From: Bombella mellum
Lineage (GTDB): Bacteria; Pseudomonadota; Alphaproteobacteria; Acetobacterales; Acetobacteraceae
DNA length: 64,000 nt
Direction: 5' to 3'
Assembly (NCBI RefSeq): GCF_014048465.1
Contig: NZ_PDLY01000001.1
Coordinates: forward strand, 1-64,000
A program made the position numbers and the translations under genes. Below the pieces are notes generated by a model that saw nothing but the letters and a program-made list of their open reading frames with translations, was not told where the DNA came from and made no database searches. This document shows, piece by piece, positions 25,778 through 35,443 of this stretch (positions are counted from its first letter, which is position 1; every line of letters starts with the position of its first letter).

Positions 25778-27358
25778 ATGGCTGACACGTCGACAGGAGA
25801 GCATCACAACTGGAAGCCCAGGCATAACCCCTGGCTCGTGGCGGTGGTGGTGACGCTGGCCGCTTTCATGGAAGTGCTGGACACCACCATCGTCAACGTG
25901 GCCCTGCCTCATATCGCAGGCTCGCTTGGCAGTTCCTATGATGATGCCACATGGGCGTTGACCTCCTATCTCGTGGCCAACGGGATCGTGCTGACGATCT
26001 CCAGCTGGCTGGCCAAGAGGTTCGGACGGAAGCGGTATTTCCTCATCTGTGTGGCGATGTTCACCCTGTCCTCATTCCTCTGCGGGCTGTCCACCTCCCT
26101 GCCGATGCTGGTGATTTTTCGTCTGATGCAGGGGTTCTTTGGTGGTGGCCTGCAGCCGGTGCAGCAGGCCATCATTCTGGACATCTTTCCGCCAGAGAAA
26201 CGTGGCGCAGCCTTTGGCCTGACGGCCCTGGCCATCGTGGTGGGGCCTGTTCTGGGGCCGCTGGTGGGGGGCTGGCTGACGGACACCTATTCATGGCGAT
26301 GGATTTTTTACGTCAACGTGCCTTTCGGCATCATGACGGTCATGGCCGTGATCGCCCTGGTGGAAGACCCGCCGTGGGTGAAGGCCGTGAAGGAGCGGGT
26401 GGACGTTGTCGGCATCAGCCTGATCTCGCTGGGTCTCGGCTGTCTGGAGATCATGGCGGACCGTGGCGAGGATGACGACTGGTTCGGTTCGTCTTTCATC
26501 ACGACCATGGCCATCATCGGGGGGGTGTGCACACTGGGGGCCATCATCTGGCTGCTCAAGGCCAGGAATCCCCTCCTGCGGCTCAGCGTGCTGAAAGACC
26601 GCAATTTTGCTCTCGGGACGTTCATGATCGGTGCCGTGGGCGTGCTGCTCTATGCGTCCGCCGTGATCGTGCCGCAGTTTGCCCAGCAGGTGCAGGGTTA
26701 TACGGCGACCATTGCGGGGCAGCTCATGGCTCCGGGCGGCATGGCCGTGATGGTCCTGATTCCTTTCGTGGGGATGCTGATGAAGCATGTGCAGGTCCGG
26801 TATCTCATCGGGCTGGGCTTCCTCTTCATGGCCCTGTCCTGCTTCTTTGCGGCGACGCTCTATTCCGGCGTGGACTTCTGGTATCTGGTGATCTGCCGCA
26901 TGAGGCAGACGGCTCCGCTGGCCTTCCTGTTCGTGCCCATTTCCACCATCGCCTATGCGACCCTGCCACGGGAGCTGAACGGTGATGCCTCGGCCCTGTT
27001 CAGCATGGTACGGAACTATTTCGGTTCCCAGGCCATTTCGCTTTCCACGGCCGCCCTGACGGAAATGCGGCAGGTCCAGCAGACGGACGTGTCTGCACAC
27101 GCCGTGGCTTCACGGCCGGAGTTCCGGGACTATATTTTCCATGTCCAGAAGCTGGCGGAGGCTCATGGCCTGGCCCCGCTGCGTGCCCATGCCTTTGCCG
27201 TGGCCCACATGTATCAGGAATTCATGCGGCAGGTGGCCATGCTGGCCTACAACCAGCTTTTCAATGTCCTTGGGATCATGGCCCTCTGCGTCGCGCCCTT
27301 CTGTTTCCTCATGTCTCCGATGAAAGGTAGCGGAAGCGGTGGAGGAGGTGGGCATTGA
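25778..27358 (+). CDS. EmrB/QacA-type DHA2 drug efflux transporter
   Basis: 526 residues from ATG 25778; GTG 25766 overlapping the emrA-type stop is an alternative. Fourteen-helix major facilitator with the DHA2 signatures MEVLDTTIVNVALPHIAGSL (motif D1), SSWLAKRFGRKRYFL (motif A) and the motif C segment GPVLGPLVGGWLTD. It exports hydrophobic drugs or acids by proton antiport with the EmrA-type and NodT-type partners. The Gly/Ser/His-rich C-terminus (GSGSGGGGGH) is probably disordered. Substrate unknown. Confidence 0.92.
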   Translation: MADTSTGEHHNWKPRHNPWLVAVVVTLAAFMEVLDTTIVNVALPHIAGSLGSSYDDATWALTSYLVANGIVLTISSWLAKRFGRKRYFLICVAMFTLSSFLCGLSTSLPMLVIFRLMQGFFGGGLQPVQQAIILDIFPPEKRGAAFGLTALAIVVGPVLGPLVGGWLTDTYSWRWIFYVNVPFGIMTVMAVIALVEDPPWVKAVKERVDVVGISLISLGLGCLEIMADRGEDDDWFGSSFITTMAIIGGVCTLGAIIWLLKARNPLLRLSVLKDRNFALGTFMIGAVGVLLYASAVIVPQFAQQVQGYTATIAGQLMAPGGMAVMVLIPFVGMLMKHVQVRYLIGLGFLFMALSCFFAATLYSGVDFWYLVICRMRQTAPLAFLFVPISTIAYATLPRELNGDASALFSMVRNYFGSQAISLSTAALTEMRQVQQTDVSAHAVASRPEFRDYIFHVQKLAEAHGLAPLRAHAFAVAHMYQEFMRQVAMLAYNQLFNVLGIMALCVAPFCFLMSPMKGSGSGGGGGH

Positions 27359-27387
27359 GCATTCGGGAAGCCTGCCGGATGATCTCC

Positions 27388-28032
27388 TCAGGGGGCATAC
27401 ATCTTGAGGAAACTGTCCGCCACCATGCTGGCCACGCCGTCTATGCTGGTCTGGCTGGTGTCCACGGGGAGGGAGAGACGGCTCCGGTGGATGATGCGGG
27501 TCTGGCACATCGTGAGGAACTGCTCGGCAGCGAGATCAATGTCCCTGATGACGAGCTGGCCCGTTGCGTGCTTGTCGGCAAACCATTCGGCAAGGCCGGT
27601 CAGCGTGCGGGAGACGCCGTAATGCCAGAGCGTGTCCGCCAGGTTGGGGAACTCGTTGGCCTCCGCCACCACGATGCGGTAGAGGCCGATGGCTTCCGGG
27701 TCGATCATCAGCGTGATGATGGTTGCGGCCGCCTGTCTGAGGGCTGTCCGCAGGTCCGGCTGCGGGGCACGGGAGACGGATTTCAGCGTGTTGAGCCGTG
27801 TGCGGCTGCGTTCCTCAAAAAAGGCCGTGAACAGGTCGGCCTTGTTCTCGAAATGATTGTAGAGCGACCCTTTGGAGACACCGGCCATGCGGGCGATCTG
27901 CGACATGGATGTCCGCTCATAGCCCTGCTGGAGAAAAAGCTGTCCGGCACTCTGGAGTATCTGCTCACATTTGCTGGATGTCCCCCTGCCGCTGCGGGGA
28001 AGGCGTCTGGCCGTCTGTTCGGTCTGGGTCAT
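27388..28032 (-). CDS. TetR-family repressor of the efflux locus
   Basis: 214 residues from ATG 28032; in-frame starts at 28071 and 28140 would add poorly conserved residues, and none has a strong ribosome-binding site. The helix-turn-helix is clear: ILQSAGQLFLQQGYERTSMSQIARMAGVSKGSLYNHFENKADLF (about residues 24-67). The C-terminal ligand domain is of the AefR-like type (LYRIVVAEANEFPNLA). It lies between the pump and channel genes, divergent from the channel. It probably represses the locus through the palindrome at 24522-24539; that link is inferred. Confidence 0.87.
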   Translation of the reverse strand: MTQTEQTARRLPRSGRGTSSKCEQILQSAGQLFLQQGYERTSMSQIARMAGVSKGSLYNHFENKADLFTAFFEERSRTRLNTLKSVSRAPQPDLRTALRQAAATIITLMIDPEAIGLYRIVVAEANEFPNLADTLWHYGVSRTLTGLAEWFADKHATGQLVIRDIDLAAEQFLTMCQTRIIHRSRLSLPVDTSQTSIDGVASMVADSFLKMYAP

Positions 28033-28154
28033 CGTCTTGTAGAAGGGCTGCTCCTGCGCATGAGGGGGCATGATAGGCTGCTGGTGCAGCAGGGTCCATA
28101 CGGGCGAGCCGTTTCCAACCCGTTTTATGTTGATTATCACGCAGGAGCTTCACT

Positions 28155-29861
28155 GTGAAAGACGCTCATTTGTTCCGTCCTGTCCGTAATGATGGTGGTG
28201 CCCTGCCTTCACGCTGTTTCAGCCGACATCTCCTGTGTGGGGTGGCCCTGCTGGGGCTGGGGGGCTGCCTCATGGTCGGTCCGAAATATCACCCGCCGAA
28301 GGACTGGGCACCGCCCCATTACGACCTGCATAATGGCAGGAACCAGCCTCCGGGCCGGTCGGCCGCCCGTGGTGGGCACGGCCCGCACGGGGCCAATGCG
28401 GCCCCGGCGGACAGGACCAGTGAAAAGGCCTCGCCCGCTTCCGTCGTGACGGAACTGCCGATGGCCGATGCCTGGTGGAAAAGCTTTCATGACCCTGAGC
28501 TGACATCTCTGGAAGATCGTGTGGCCACGCAGAACCTTTCCTTCCTGCTGGCCACGCAGAATCTGGCCCAGAGCCGTGCCCAGATGATCATTGCCGGTGC
28601 AGAACGTTTCCCCAGCCTGTCGGCCTATGGCACCTATGCCCGGTCACAGCACAGCTCCAAACAGCTGCAGGAAATTTTCAAGCGGGTAGGCAAGGGGTTC
28701 CCCAACCTGCCTGAGCAGGAGGCCAATTTCCTTCAGGGGTCCCAGCAGGCGCAGGTGCCTCTTCTGAACCAGTGGCAGGACAAGATTGATGCGACCTATG
28801 AGATCGATCTCTGGGGACGTGTGGCGTATCAGTATCAGGCCGCCAAATATCTGATGAAGATGAGCGAGGAGGAGCGGCGCAGCATCCTCATCGCCCGTCA
28901 GGCGGACATGGCCCGTGACTATCTCCAGCTGCGTGGTGACCAGACACGCCAGCGTGTTCTGGCAGACAGCCATGCCACCGTGCAGAACCTGCTGTCCCTG
29001 GCCCAGAGCCGTTACAGGAGCGGCCTCGTGACGGAGCTGGACGTGGACAGCATGAAGGCCCGGCTGCATGGGATCGAGGCCCAGCAGGCCAATCTGGATG
29101 AAACGGTGGCCCGGGAAAAGAACGCCATTGCCCTGCTGCTGGGCATGCCGCCACAGAGCCTGAATCAGGAACTGGGTCAGACGGCGGCCATCCCGGCCGT
29201 TCCGCCTTTCGTGCCGGCCGGTCTTCCTTCCGAACTGGCCCACCGTCGCCCGGACATCCGGGAGGCGGAGGAGCGTCTGCGGGAGACGGTGGCGGAAGTT
29301 GGAGAAGCCACGGCAGATTTTTATCCTAAGGTGACGGTGACGGCTGATTTCGGGTTCCAGACCCTGTCTTTCCGGGACCTGGGTTTCTGGAATGCCCGTG
29401 CGTGGAATGTCGGTCCCAGCATTTCTCTTCCGATCTTCCAGGGGGGAAGGCTGTACGGGCAGCTGCGGTTGAAGAAGGCGGCACAGCGGGCGGCGGCCGT
29501 GGAGTATCGGCAGACGGTTCTCCAGGCCTGGAACGAGGTCGACAACGCCCTGCAGGCCTATCATGACGAGCAGATTCATCATGAGGGGCTGGCCAGCACC
29601 GTGGAGGACCAGAAACGGGCGCTCGCCCTCTCGACCAGCCAGTACAGGGCGGGACTGGCGACCTATCTCTCCGTGCTGGAAGCGCAGGAGAAACTTCAGG
29701 AGGCGCAGCTTGATCTGGCGGCCAGTGACAGCACGTTCGCAACGGACCTCGCCCGCCTCTACAATGCGCTGGGGGGAGGCTGGTCCGATGCCCTGCCTGA
29801 TGATGACCGTACGGCGCAGGCTACATCAGGGCAGCCCCTCATCCGGAGAGCTGGCCAGTGA
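28155..29861 (+). CDS. NodT-family outer-membrane efflux lipoprotein
   Basis: 568 residues from GTG 28155, with GCAGGAG 7 nt upstream. Type II signal peptide with lipobox LGLGGC (Cys38) followed by the typical GPKYHPP. Two outer-membrane-efflux repeats follow (about 120-330 and 345-540), with YEIDLWGRVAYQYQAA and LAHRRPDIREAEERLRE signatures. A low-complexity Gly/His/Pro/Ala segment (about 58-95) before the first repeat is longer than usual. It should form the trimeric outer-membrane duct for the EmrAB-type pump. Confidence 0.92.
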   Translation: MKDAHLFRPVRNDGGALPSRCFSRHLLCGVALLGLGGCLMVGPKYHPPKDWAPPHYDLHNGRNQPPGRSAARGGHGPHGANAAPADRTSEKASPASVVTELPMADAWWKSFHDPELTSLEDRVATQNLSFLLATQNLAQSRAQMIIAGAERFPSLSAYGTYARSQHSSKQLQEIFKRVGKGFPNLPEQEANFLQGSQQAQVPLLNQWQDKIDATYEIDLWGRVAYQYQAAKYLMKMSEEERRSILIARQADMARDYLQLRGDQTRQRVLADSHATVQNLLSLAQSRYRSGLVTELDVDSMKARLHGIEAQQANLDETVAREKNAIALLLGMPPQSLNQELGQTAAIPAVPPFVPAGLPSELAHRRPDIREAEERLRETVAEVGEATADFYPKVTVTADFGFQTLSFRDLGFWNARAWNVGPSISLPIFQGGRLYGQLRLKKAAQRAAAVEYRQTVLQAWNEVDNALQAYHDEQIHHEGLASTVEDQKRALALSTSQYRAGLATYLSVLEAQEKLQEAQLDLAASDSTFATDLARLYNALGGGWSDALPDDDRTAQATSGQPLIRRAGQ

Positions 29862-30067
29862 AGGGGGTGTGAACAAGTCCTGCCCTGATCTGATGGCGAC
29901 TCCCCGGTCTGGCTTGAGGGAATCGCTGTCAAGAGAGCATGTTCGTTACCCACATGGTTTTCCACAGGCCTGAGAGCGCAGAAAAAGGCCAGCTTCATGT
30001 GGTTCCGTCCGTGATTATCCACACGGCCCTGGATCGGTCATCTGAGGCCGTTCCGTTTTCCGGCATG

Positions 30068-30101
30068 AAAAAACCGGCACGGGATGACCGTGCCGGTTTT
30101 T
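30068..30101 (-). terminator. Bidirectional intrinsic terminator
   Basis: CCGGCACGG (30074-30082) pairs with CCGTGCCGG (30088-30096) around GATGA, flanked by AAAAAA on one side and TTTTT on the other. It serves the minus-strand YfdX-like gene and could also stop plus-strand read-through from the efflux locus. Confidence 0.88.
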
Positions 30102-30142
30102 CTGTCGGGAGCTTTTCCTCAGGGACGGGAAAAGGATCTGTC

Positions 30143-30871
30143 TCAGTGCTTCTTCTTGGCGGCTGCGCTGCTGGTGGCTTCCGTCACGACGTTCTCGGAG
30201 ACGAAAACGAGCGTGTTCAGGGCATCATTCAGGGCCACCTTGGCAGCGTCGGCATTGTTGCCCTCGGCAAAGGTCGTGGCACGGTTCACATAACCCTGAA
30301 GCTGGGCAAGAGGAGCCAGGGCGATGATGAAGTCGATGTCCTGACCGACGACCTGGAGGGTCTGTGCGGCCTGCTGGGTCTGGCCTGCCTTCAGCTGGGC
30401 ATTGGCCGTGGCGATGGCACTCTTCTTGCTGGGTTCCAGCATGTCCGTGGCAATGACCTCACCACCGACCGGAATCCAGTCCGTCGGGCCGGACTGTGCC
30501 TTATGGGTGCTGGAGACAGGGTGCTGCGGGGCCGGATGAAGGTCGGCTTCGGCAGCAGTGAACTGCTCACGGGCCTTTGCGGCAGCGTCCAGATGGGTGC
30601 TGGCAGAATGGAGGGCGTCAACGGCCTTGCTGTTCTGGCCATTGGCGAGGAACTGCTGTGCATCCAGAATGCTCGCCATGGCCAGCTGACCATGCTCGGA
30701 GAGATGGTGGAAGGCACGGTGCTGTTTCCGGGCTTCGTATTTTGCGTGCCTGCTGGCAGGCGTACCGTTGTGGCTGGCTGAAGCGGCGTCATCAGCCAGG
30801 GCCGGAGCTGCCAGGGCACTCAGACCGAAGACGGACAGGGTCAGGCCTTTGTACAGTGATGTGAACTGCAT
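30143..30871 (-). CDS. YfdX-family periplasmic protein
   Basis: 242 residues. Signal peptide MQFTSLYKGLTLSVFGLSALAAPALA, cleaved near residue 26. The mature protein is alpha-helical and Ala/His/Gln-rich. The central DWIPVGGEVIATDMLEPSKK block followed by helical repeats matches the YfdX family. E. coli YfdX belongs to the EvgA acid/drug-resistance regulon, and its biochemical role is not settled. AAGGAATC precedes the ATG. It stands alone with its own terminator. A stress-related role in an acid-producing bacterium is plausible but inferred. Confidence 0.75.
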   Translation of the reverse strand: MQFTSLYKGLTLSVFGLSALAAPALADDAASASHNGTPASRHAKYEARKQHRAFHHLSEHGQLAMASILDAQQFLANGQNSKAVDALHSASTHLDAAAKAREQFTAAEADLHPAPQHPVSSTHKAQSGPTDWIPVGGEVIATDMLEPSKKSAIATANAQLKAGQTQQAAQTLQVVGQDIDFIIALAPLAQLQGYVNRATTFAEGNNADAAKVALNDALNTLVFVSENVVTEATSSAAAKKKH

Positions 30872-31103
30872 GAAATGATTCCTTGTGCTGGGCGGATGAT
30901 GCCTGCCCGGAGGGGACAGGTCATCAAGGTCTCTTCAGCATAACACCGTAGAAAGAGGGTGCATGCAATAGTAAAGATGAAGATGGTTCATGTGATTTCT
31001 GTGACCGGGTGGCAGACATACATGTCGGAAGGGCCATCTGTTCTTTCAGATGGAAGAACTGAAGCCCCGGCTTTCTGTCATGAAAGTGGAATCGCCGTGA
31101 GGT

Positions 31104-32648
31104 CTAGAATATTTCGATGTGACTTTTGAAGCCGAGCAGTGCGGCATCACGCAGATTGCCCTGCCCGTTGGGACGGAAATAATATTCCATCAGAGGCTGG
31201 AAGATGATGCCCCGGTAGACATGGATGGCATAGTTGACCTCCAGCACGGCGGCATGACGCTGGACACCCGTTGCGTGGTCGGGGAGGCGGCGGAACTGCT
31301 GGGTGTCCAGCATCAGGCTTTCGGTTGCCTGCACGCCAGGGGCGATCTTTTCATAGGTGAAAGAGACGCCGAACGTGTCAAAGGGGCGTGAGCGGAAAAT
31401 GCCACGGTCGATGAGGGCGGCGTAGGTCTGCCATTCCCGCAGGGCGATGCGCTTGTCGTTATACAGGAAGCCGCTGAGCAGCGTGATGCCACGCTTGCCG
31501 CTGCCGTAATGGTTCAGGATGTGCTGGTCGGCCATGAACCAGGCTCCGTAGCCGTCATGGCGGGTGCGTGGCCTGCCGCCTGTGAGGGCGTAAGGGTGGC
31601 CCGCCTCGTCGAGATAGTTGTTAGGACTGGGAGCGGTCATCATGACGCCGCCGATCTTGTAATGGCCCTGATGCCCCTTGCCGAAGATCGGCTCCCAGCC
31701 CGTTTCGAAGGGAAGGCGGAAGCCGTTGATGTTCCCGCCATTGAACTTGAAGCCCGTGCGGTGCTGGTCATTCTTGTAGATGCCGTTCTCGCCCGCATAG
31801 AGGCCGGCCTGGACGTAGAGGAAGCGGCTTGGCCGGACACGGATGCGCCCCCCCCAGACGGCGGCCGGATAGCCGCTGACGAAGCTGCTGTCCGTCGCCG
31901 CCTTGGGGCGGCCGCAGATGCTGCCATTCTGGAAGTTGCAGAAAAGCGGGCTGTTCTGGAAGTCCGACATTTCGGACATGCGGCCTGCCGCAATGGAGAG
32001 GCGGCCACCGAACAGCGTTTCCTCCCCATAGGCCATGACCAGATGGATGACCACGTTGCCGCCACCGCCATAATCCTCCGAGGCATGGTTCAGCCAGTCA
32101 CCGAACATGCGGTTGGCTGTCGTGCCGTATCGGCCCACGATGATGCTATGTGTGGAGAATCCACGCAGCCCGGCAAGCTGTTCCCAGTTGATGTTGACGG
32201 AGGCCGCATATTGCCCGGCATTGCTGGCCCCCTGTTTGTAGGGAGCGAAATGCTCGGAGTTCTGATACCGTTTCGTGGGGGGGGTGATGGCTCCGGCAAA
32301 TTCGTTCGTGTTGTCGAGCAGGAAGGCGATGCCACGTTTACGTAGCCAGTCTGTCATGCCGAAGCCGTGGGGAAAGAGGGCTTCTGGCCGGTCGAAGGGA
32401 GGGACGGAGGTCGTGTAGCCGCTGTGGGCAGGCAGGGGCGTGTCCACCCTGAGCATCGGCTCGTTGCCGATGATTTCATCAAGTACCTGTGCCCGTGCCG
32501 GAGACGGGGCAATACAGATGATGGCAAGGAAAAAGGCCAGAATGTAGCGGATATTTGAAGTTCGGGTCAGGAGGGGACAATAATCTGGAAATTGTGACCC
32601 ATATAAAGATTCTTTTTGGGAAATGGGGTAGTGAGAGTGGACTGGCAT
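31104..32648 (-). CDS. OprB-family carbohydrate porin
   Basis: 514 residues from ATG 32648 (GGGGA upstream). An N-terminal tail of about 30 residues precedes a hydrophobic signal segment (YILAFFLAIICIAPSPARAQ). The mature region resembles the OprB outer-membrane barrel: FGMTDWLRKRGIAFLLDNTNEFAGA at the start, repeated amphipathic strands, and a C-terminal aromatic residue (HIEIF). Such porins take up glucose or other sugars and polyols and are abundant in acetic acid bacteria. The long N-terminus before the signal is odd; a non-ATG start closer to the signal is possible. Substrate not determinable. Confidence 0.85.
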   Translation of the reverse strand: MPVHSHYPISQKESLYGSQFPDYCPLLTRTSNIRYILAFFLAIICIAPSPARAQVLDEIIGNEPMLRVDTPLPAHSGYTTSVPPFDRPEALFPHGFGMTDWLRKRGIAFLLDNTNEFAGAITPPTKRYQNSEHFAPYKQGASNAGQYAASVNINWEQLAGLRGFSTHSIIVGRYGTTANRMFGDWLNHASEDYGGGGNVVIHLVMAYGEETLFGGRLSIAAGRMSEMSDFQNSPLFCNFQNGSICGRPKAATDSSFVSGYPAAVWGGRIRVRPSRFLYVQAGLYAGENGIYKNDQHRTGFKFNGGNINGFRLPFETGWEPIFGKGHQGHYKIGGVMMTAPSPNNYLDEAGHPYALTGGRPRTRHDGYGAWFMADQHILNHYGSGKRGITLLSGFLYNDKRIALREWQTYAALIDRGIFRSRPFDTFGVSFTYEKIAPGVQATESLMLDTQQFRRLPDHATGVQRHAAVLEVNYAIHVYRGIIFQPLMEYYFRPNGQGNLRDAALLGFKSHIEIF

Positions 32649-32860
32649 GGCTTCCCCATTTCTCTAAAAAGAACCCTGATAGTACGGAAACGCCTTTGAG
32701 AAGGGCATGATAATACACTATGTGTTAAAGAAACCTGACTGTAAATTCAAAGCCTATTTGGGTCCGTCATGTCATTTTCCGGAGGGAGTCCGATGCCTCG
32801 GAAAGATTGCGATAAAGTAATCTCTTTTCACGCCTCGGGGAGTGTGGGAAAAGCGGGGCC

Positions 32861-34219
32861 ATGAGTACCCCTATGGAAACGCATACCATCCACCCCGTCC
32901 CGCAGACGCATCGTCACGGACGTGTAACGGACCTCTTCTCGGTCTGGTTCAGTGCCAACATGACATTGCTGACGGTTGTTACCGGTGCTCTCGGGCCGGC
33001 CGTTTTCGGGCTTTCCCTTTTCTGGTCATGTCTGGCCCTGCTGCTGGGGAATGTGGTGGGGGCGGTTTTCATGGCCCTTCATGCGGCGCAGGGACCACGG
33101 CTGGGCGTCCCCCAGATGGTGCAGAGCCGGGGGCAGTTCGGCATCTACGGGTCCGTGCCGATCATCATTCTTGTCGTCCTCATGTATATCGGCTTTGCGG
33201 CCTCGAACTGTGTCGTGGGGGGAGAGGCTCTTGCCCATGTCCTGCCGTTCTTTGAGGGAAGCCGGGGGGTCTGGCTGATCGCCGTCCTGACGCTCCTGCC
33301 CTGCATGATGGGGTACCGGGCCATTCATGTCTGTTCCCGTCTGGCCAGCTGGGTGTCCATCGTGACCGTCCTCTATGCCATCGGCTGCGGGCTGGGCGGG
33401 TTCTCCCGTGCGCTGCTGGCGGACATGCATGGCACGGTGGCCGGGTTTTTCGGGGCCTTCTCTGTCTCTGCCCTCTGGCAGATCGCCTATGCTCCCTACG
33501 TGTCGGACTCGTCCCGCTATCTGCCGGATGAGGTCGGGGCGGGCCGTCAGGCCTTCTGGGCCACATATGGTGGCACAGTCATCGGGGCGGTGCTGCCCAT
33601 GGTGCTGGGCAGTCTCCTGTCACTCAGCTATCCCATGCTGCCACTGGCCGGTGCCCTGTCCCATACGGGGGGGCGTCTGGGGAACATCGTCCTGCTCGTG
33701 CTGGCACTGGCCATTCCGCTGGCCAATGCCATGAGCGTCTATTGTGGTGCCCTGTGCAGCCTGACACTGGTGCAGACCTTCCGTCCGTCATGGCGTGCCG
33801 GTCTGGGAGGACGGCTGGTCATGACGGTCCTTCTGCTGGCGGCGGCCCTCGTGATGAGCCTTGGCATGGTCGGGGACTTCCTGAAGGCCTACACGTCCTT
33901 TCTGGACATTCTGATGGCCGTGCTCGTGCCATGGACGGCCATCAACCTGTGCGACTATTACCTGCTCCGGCATGGCCGTTATGACGTCATGGCCTTTTTC
34001 AGGGCTGATGGCGGGCCATACGGGCGTTTTAATGTTCCGGTCGTGCTGATCTATGTCATCGGGGTTCTTGTGGAGCTGCCTTTCATGAAGACCGGCCCCT
34101 ATACCGGCCCCCTTGTTCCTGCCCTTCATGGAGTGGACGTGTCCTGGTTTGTCAGTCTTCTGGTGACGGGTGTCCTGTACTGGTTCTGGGCACGCCGTCA
34201 CGAAGACATGGAACAGTGA
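32861..34219 (+). CDS. NCS1-family nucleobase permease
   Basis: 452 residues, about 12 hydrophobic segments. The opening DLFSVWFSANMTLLTVVTGALGP and the GVPQMVQSRGQFGIYGSVPI block belong to the purine/cytosine permease branch of NCS1, and the PWTAINLCDYYLLRHGRYD segment is also diagnostic. It imports cytosine, a purine or a related compound by cation symport. No cytosine deaminase or purine catabolic gene lies nearby, so the substrate cannot be narrowed. Confidence 0.9.
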   Translation: MSTPMETHTIHPVPQTHRHGRVTDLFSVWFSANMTLLTVVTGALGPAVFGLSLFWSCLALLLGNVVGAVFMALHAAQGPRLGVPQMVQSRGQFGIYGSVPIIILVVLMYIGFAASNCVVGGEALAHVLPFFEGSRGVWLIAVLTLLPCMMGYRAIHVCSRLASWVSIVTVLYAIGCGLGGFSRALLADMHGTVAGFFGAFSVSALWQIAYAPYVSDSSRYLPDEVGAGRQAFWATYGGTVIGAVLPMVLGSLLSLSYPMLPLAGALSHTGGRLGNIVLLVLALAIPLANAMSVYCGALCSLTLVQTFRPSWRAGLGGRLVMTVLLLAAALVMSLGMVGDFLKAYTSFLDILMAVLVPWTAINLCDYYLLRHGRYDVMAFFRADGGPYGRFNVPVVLIYVIGVLVELPFMKTGPYTGPLVPALHGVDVSWFVSLLVTGVLYWFWARRHEDMEQ

Positions 34220-34448
34220 TCGGACTACTGCTGCCCGACGAAGAAATATTGAAGGGTCATTGAAGACGTACTGATAGGGTACTGTTATATTTGTGATTAA
34301 TGTGACCTGTTAATTCACAGCATCTCCCCCTATAGAGGAAAGAGCCGTCGTCAGCTGGCTGCCCGTGCCCGGGCGGCAGGATCATGTGGCGCAGAACCTC
34401 CGGCGGCAGGCCTGCATCACGTCTGGCTTTGTGGGGAAGGTGCTCTGC

Positions 34449-35357
34449 ATGCTGTGCCTGAGGGGATCGAGCTTACGGGGCGTTCCGTTTCTGGGGCTGC
34501 TTTTCTGCCTGCTGGTGGTGTCTCCGGCCTGTGCCTCGGAGATCACCTTCTCGATCATTGGCCCTCATGAATATGACCTGCCGGTGGATTTCAAGCCGTT
34601 CAACGTGTTCGTCCAGTATGGGGATGGCAATGCGGCGGGGAACTATTATGACGGGCAGGGGACACGCAGGCCGGAGAAGGGCAGCCATACCTGGTCCGGA
34701 ATGAGCAAGTACGTCCATTTCTGGACGTTTGATTCAATTCCTCATGTCGGTTTCGCCTATGAGGTGATCCAGTCGGAGAGTTACCGTCTGGCCAACGGGA
34801 CGAACTATGGGGGGCTGGGGCCGACCATCACGGGGCCTGCCGTGTGGTTCAAACCCAACGAACACAGCACGTTTGGTATCCAGACCTTCATGCAGACACC
34901 CAGTGCGACCCGCAGGGCCTTGAATCCTCAATACTGGTCCAATCTGTCCAGTTTCATGTTCGATTATGAGTGGAAGCATTTCAGTTTCGATGGTGACCTT
35001 GGGGCCGTCGTGGCGTCCGCCATGCACAACAAAGGTGAGCATTCCTATCATCCGGGCACGGCTTTCCACAGCAACCTGCGCTTCAGCTGGAAGGCCAGCC
35101 GCACGTGGGAGCCGTTCTTTTCGATGGACTGGCAGAACAATGCCGGGTGGCATGACAACACGCTGGGCCGGTCCGTGGCGGACAGCAGCAGCCGGGAGGT
35201 GACGCTGGGAGTAGGCCTGATGTGGAAGATCAGCCCCGTGCTGGACATCACGACCCGTTATGCCCATTCGGTGGATGGACGCTATGTGCCGGAAACCAAC
35301 GCCTATTATTTCAAGCTGGTATATCGTTTTGATGGTGCGCTGTTCTCACATTACTGA
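34449..35357 (+). CDS. Outer-membrane beta-barrel protein, signal-bearing
   Basis: 302 residues from ATG 34449, chosen because GGGGAAGG lies upstream and a signal peptide follows (LLFCLLVVSPACAS). The mature part alternates polar and aromatic residues and ends in FKLVYRFDGALFSHY, as barrel proteins do. It resembles the 'transporter/phenol MetA pathway' group (PF13557-like) by general pattern (GPHEYDLPVDFKPFNVFVQYGDG). A role in passage of small molecules is inferred. It follows the NCS1 permease by about 230 nt, which leaves open a shared substrate. Confidence 0.6.
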   Translation: MLCLRGSSLRGVPFLGLLFCLLVVSPACASEITFSIIGPHEYDLPVDFKPFNVFVQYGDGNAAGNYYDGQGTRRPEKGSHTWSGMSKYVHFWTFDSIPHVGFAYEVIQSESYRLANGTNYGGLGPTITGPAVWFKPNEHSTFGIQTFMQTPSATRRALNPQYWSNLSSFMFDYEWKHFSFDGDLGAVVASAMHNKGEHSYHPGTAFHSNLRFSWKASRTWEPFFSMDWQNNAGWHDNTLGRSVADSSSREVTLGVGLMWKISPVLDITTRYAHSVDGRYVPETNAYYFKLVYRFDGALFSHY

Positions 35358-35443
35358 CCACCTTCTCGTTGCCTGACATGGGGGAGACCTTTGCTGCGGA
35401 AGCCTGTATGAGGTGACCGGCTCATTATGGTCGGGAGGAAAGG

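Noticed and set aside
28080-28094. CTGCTG-GTG-CAGCAG palindrome between the TetR gene and the NodT-type gene
   Set aside because: Differs from the palindrome at 24522 and lies within a possible longer TetR coding frame; symmetry could be chance.
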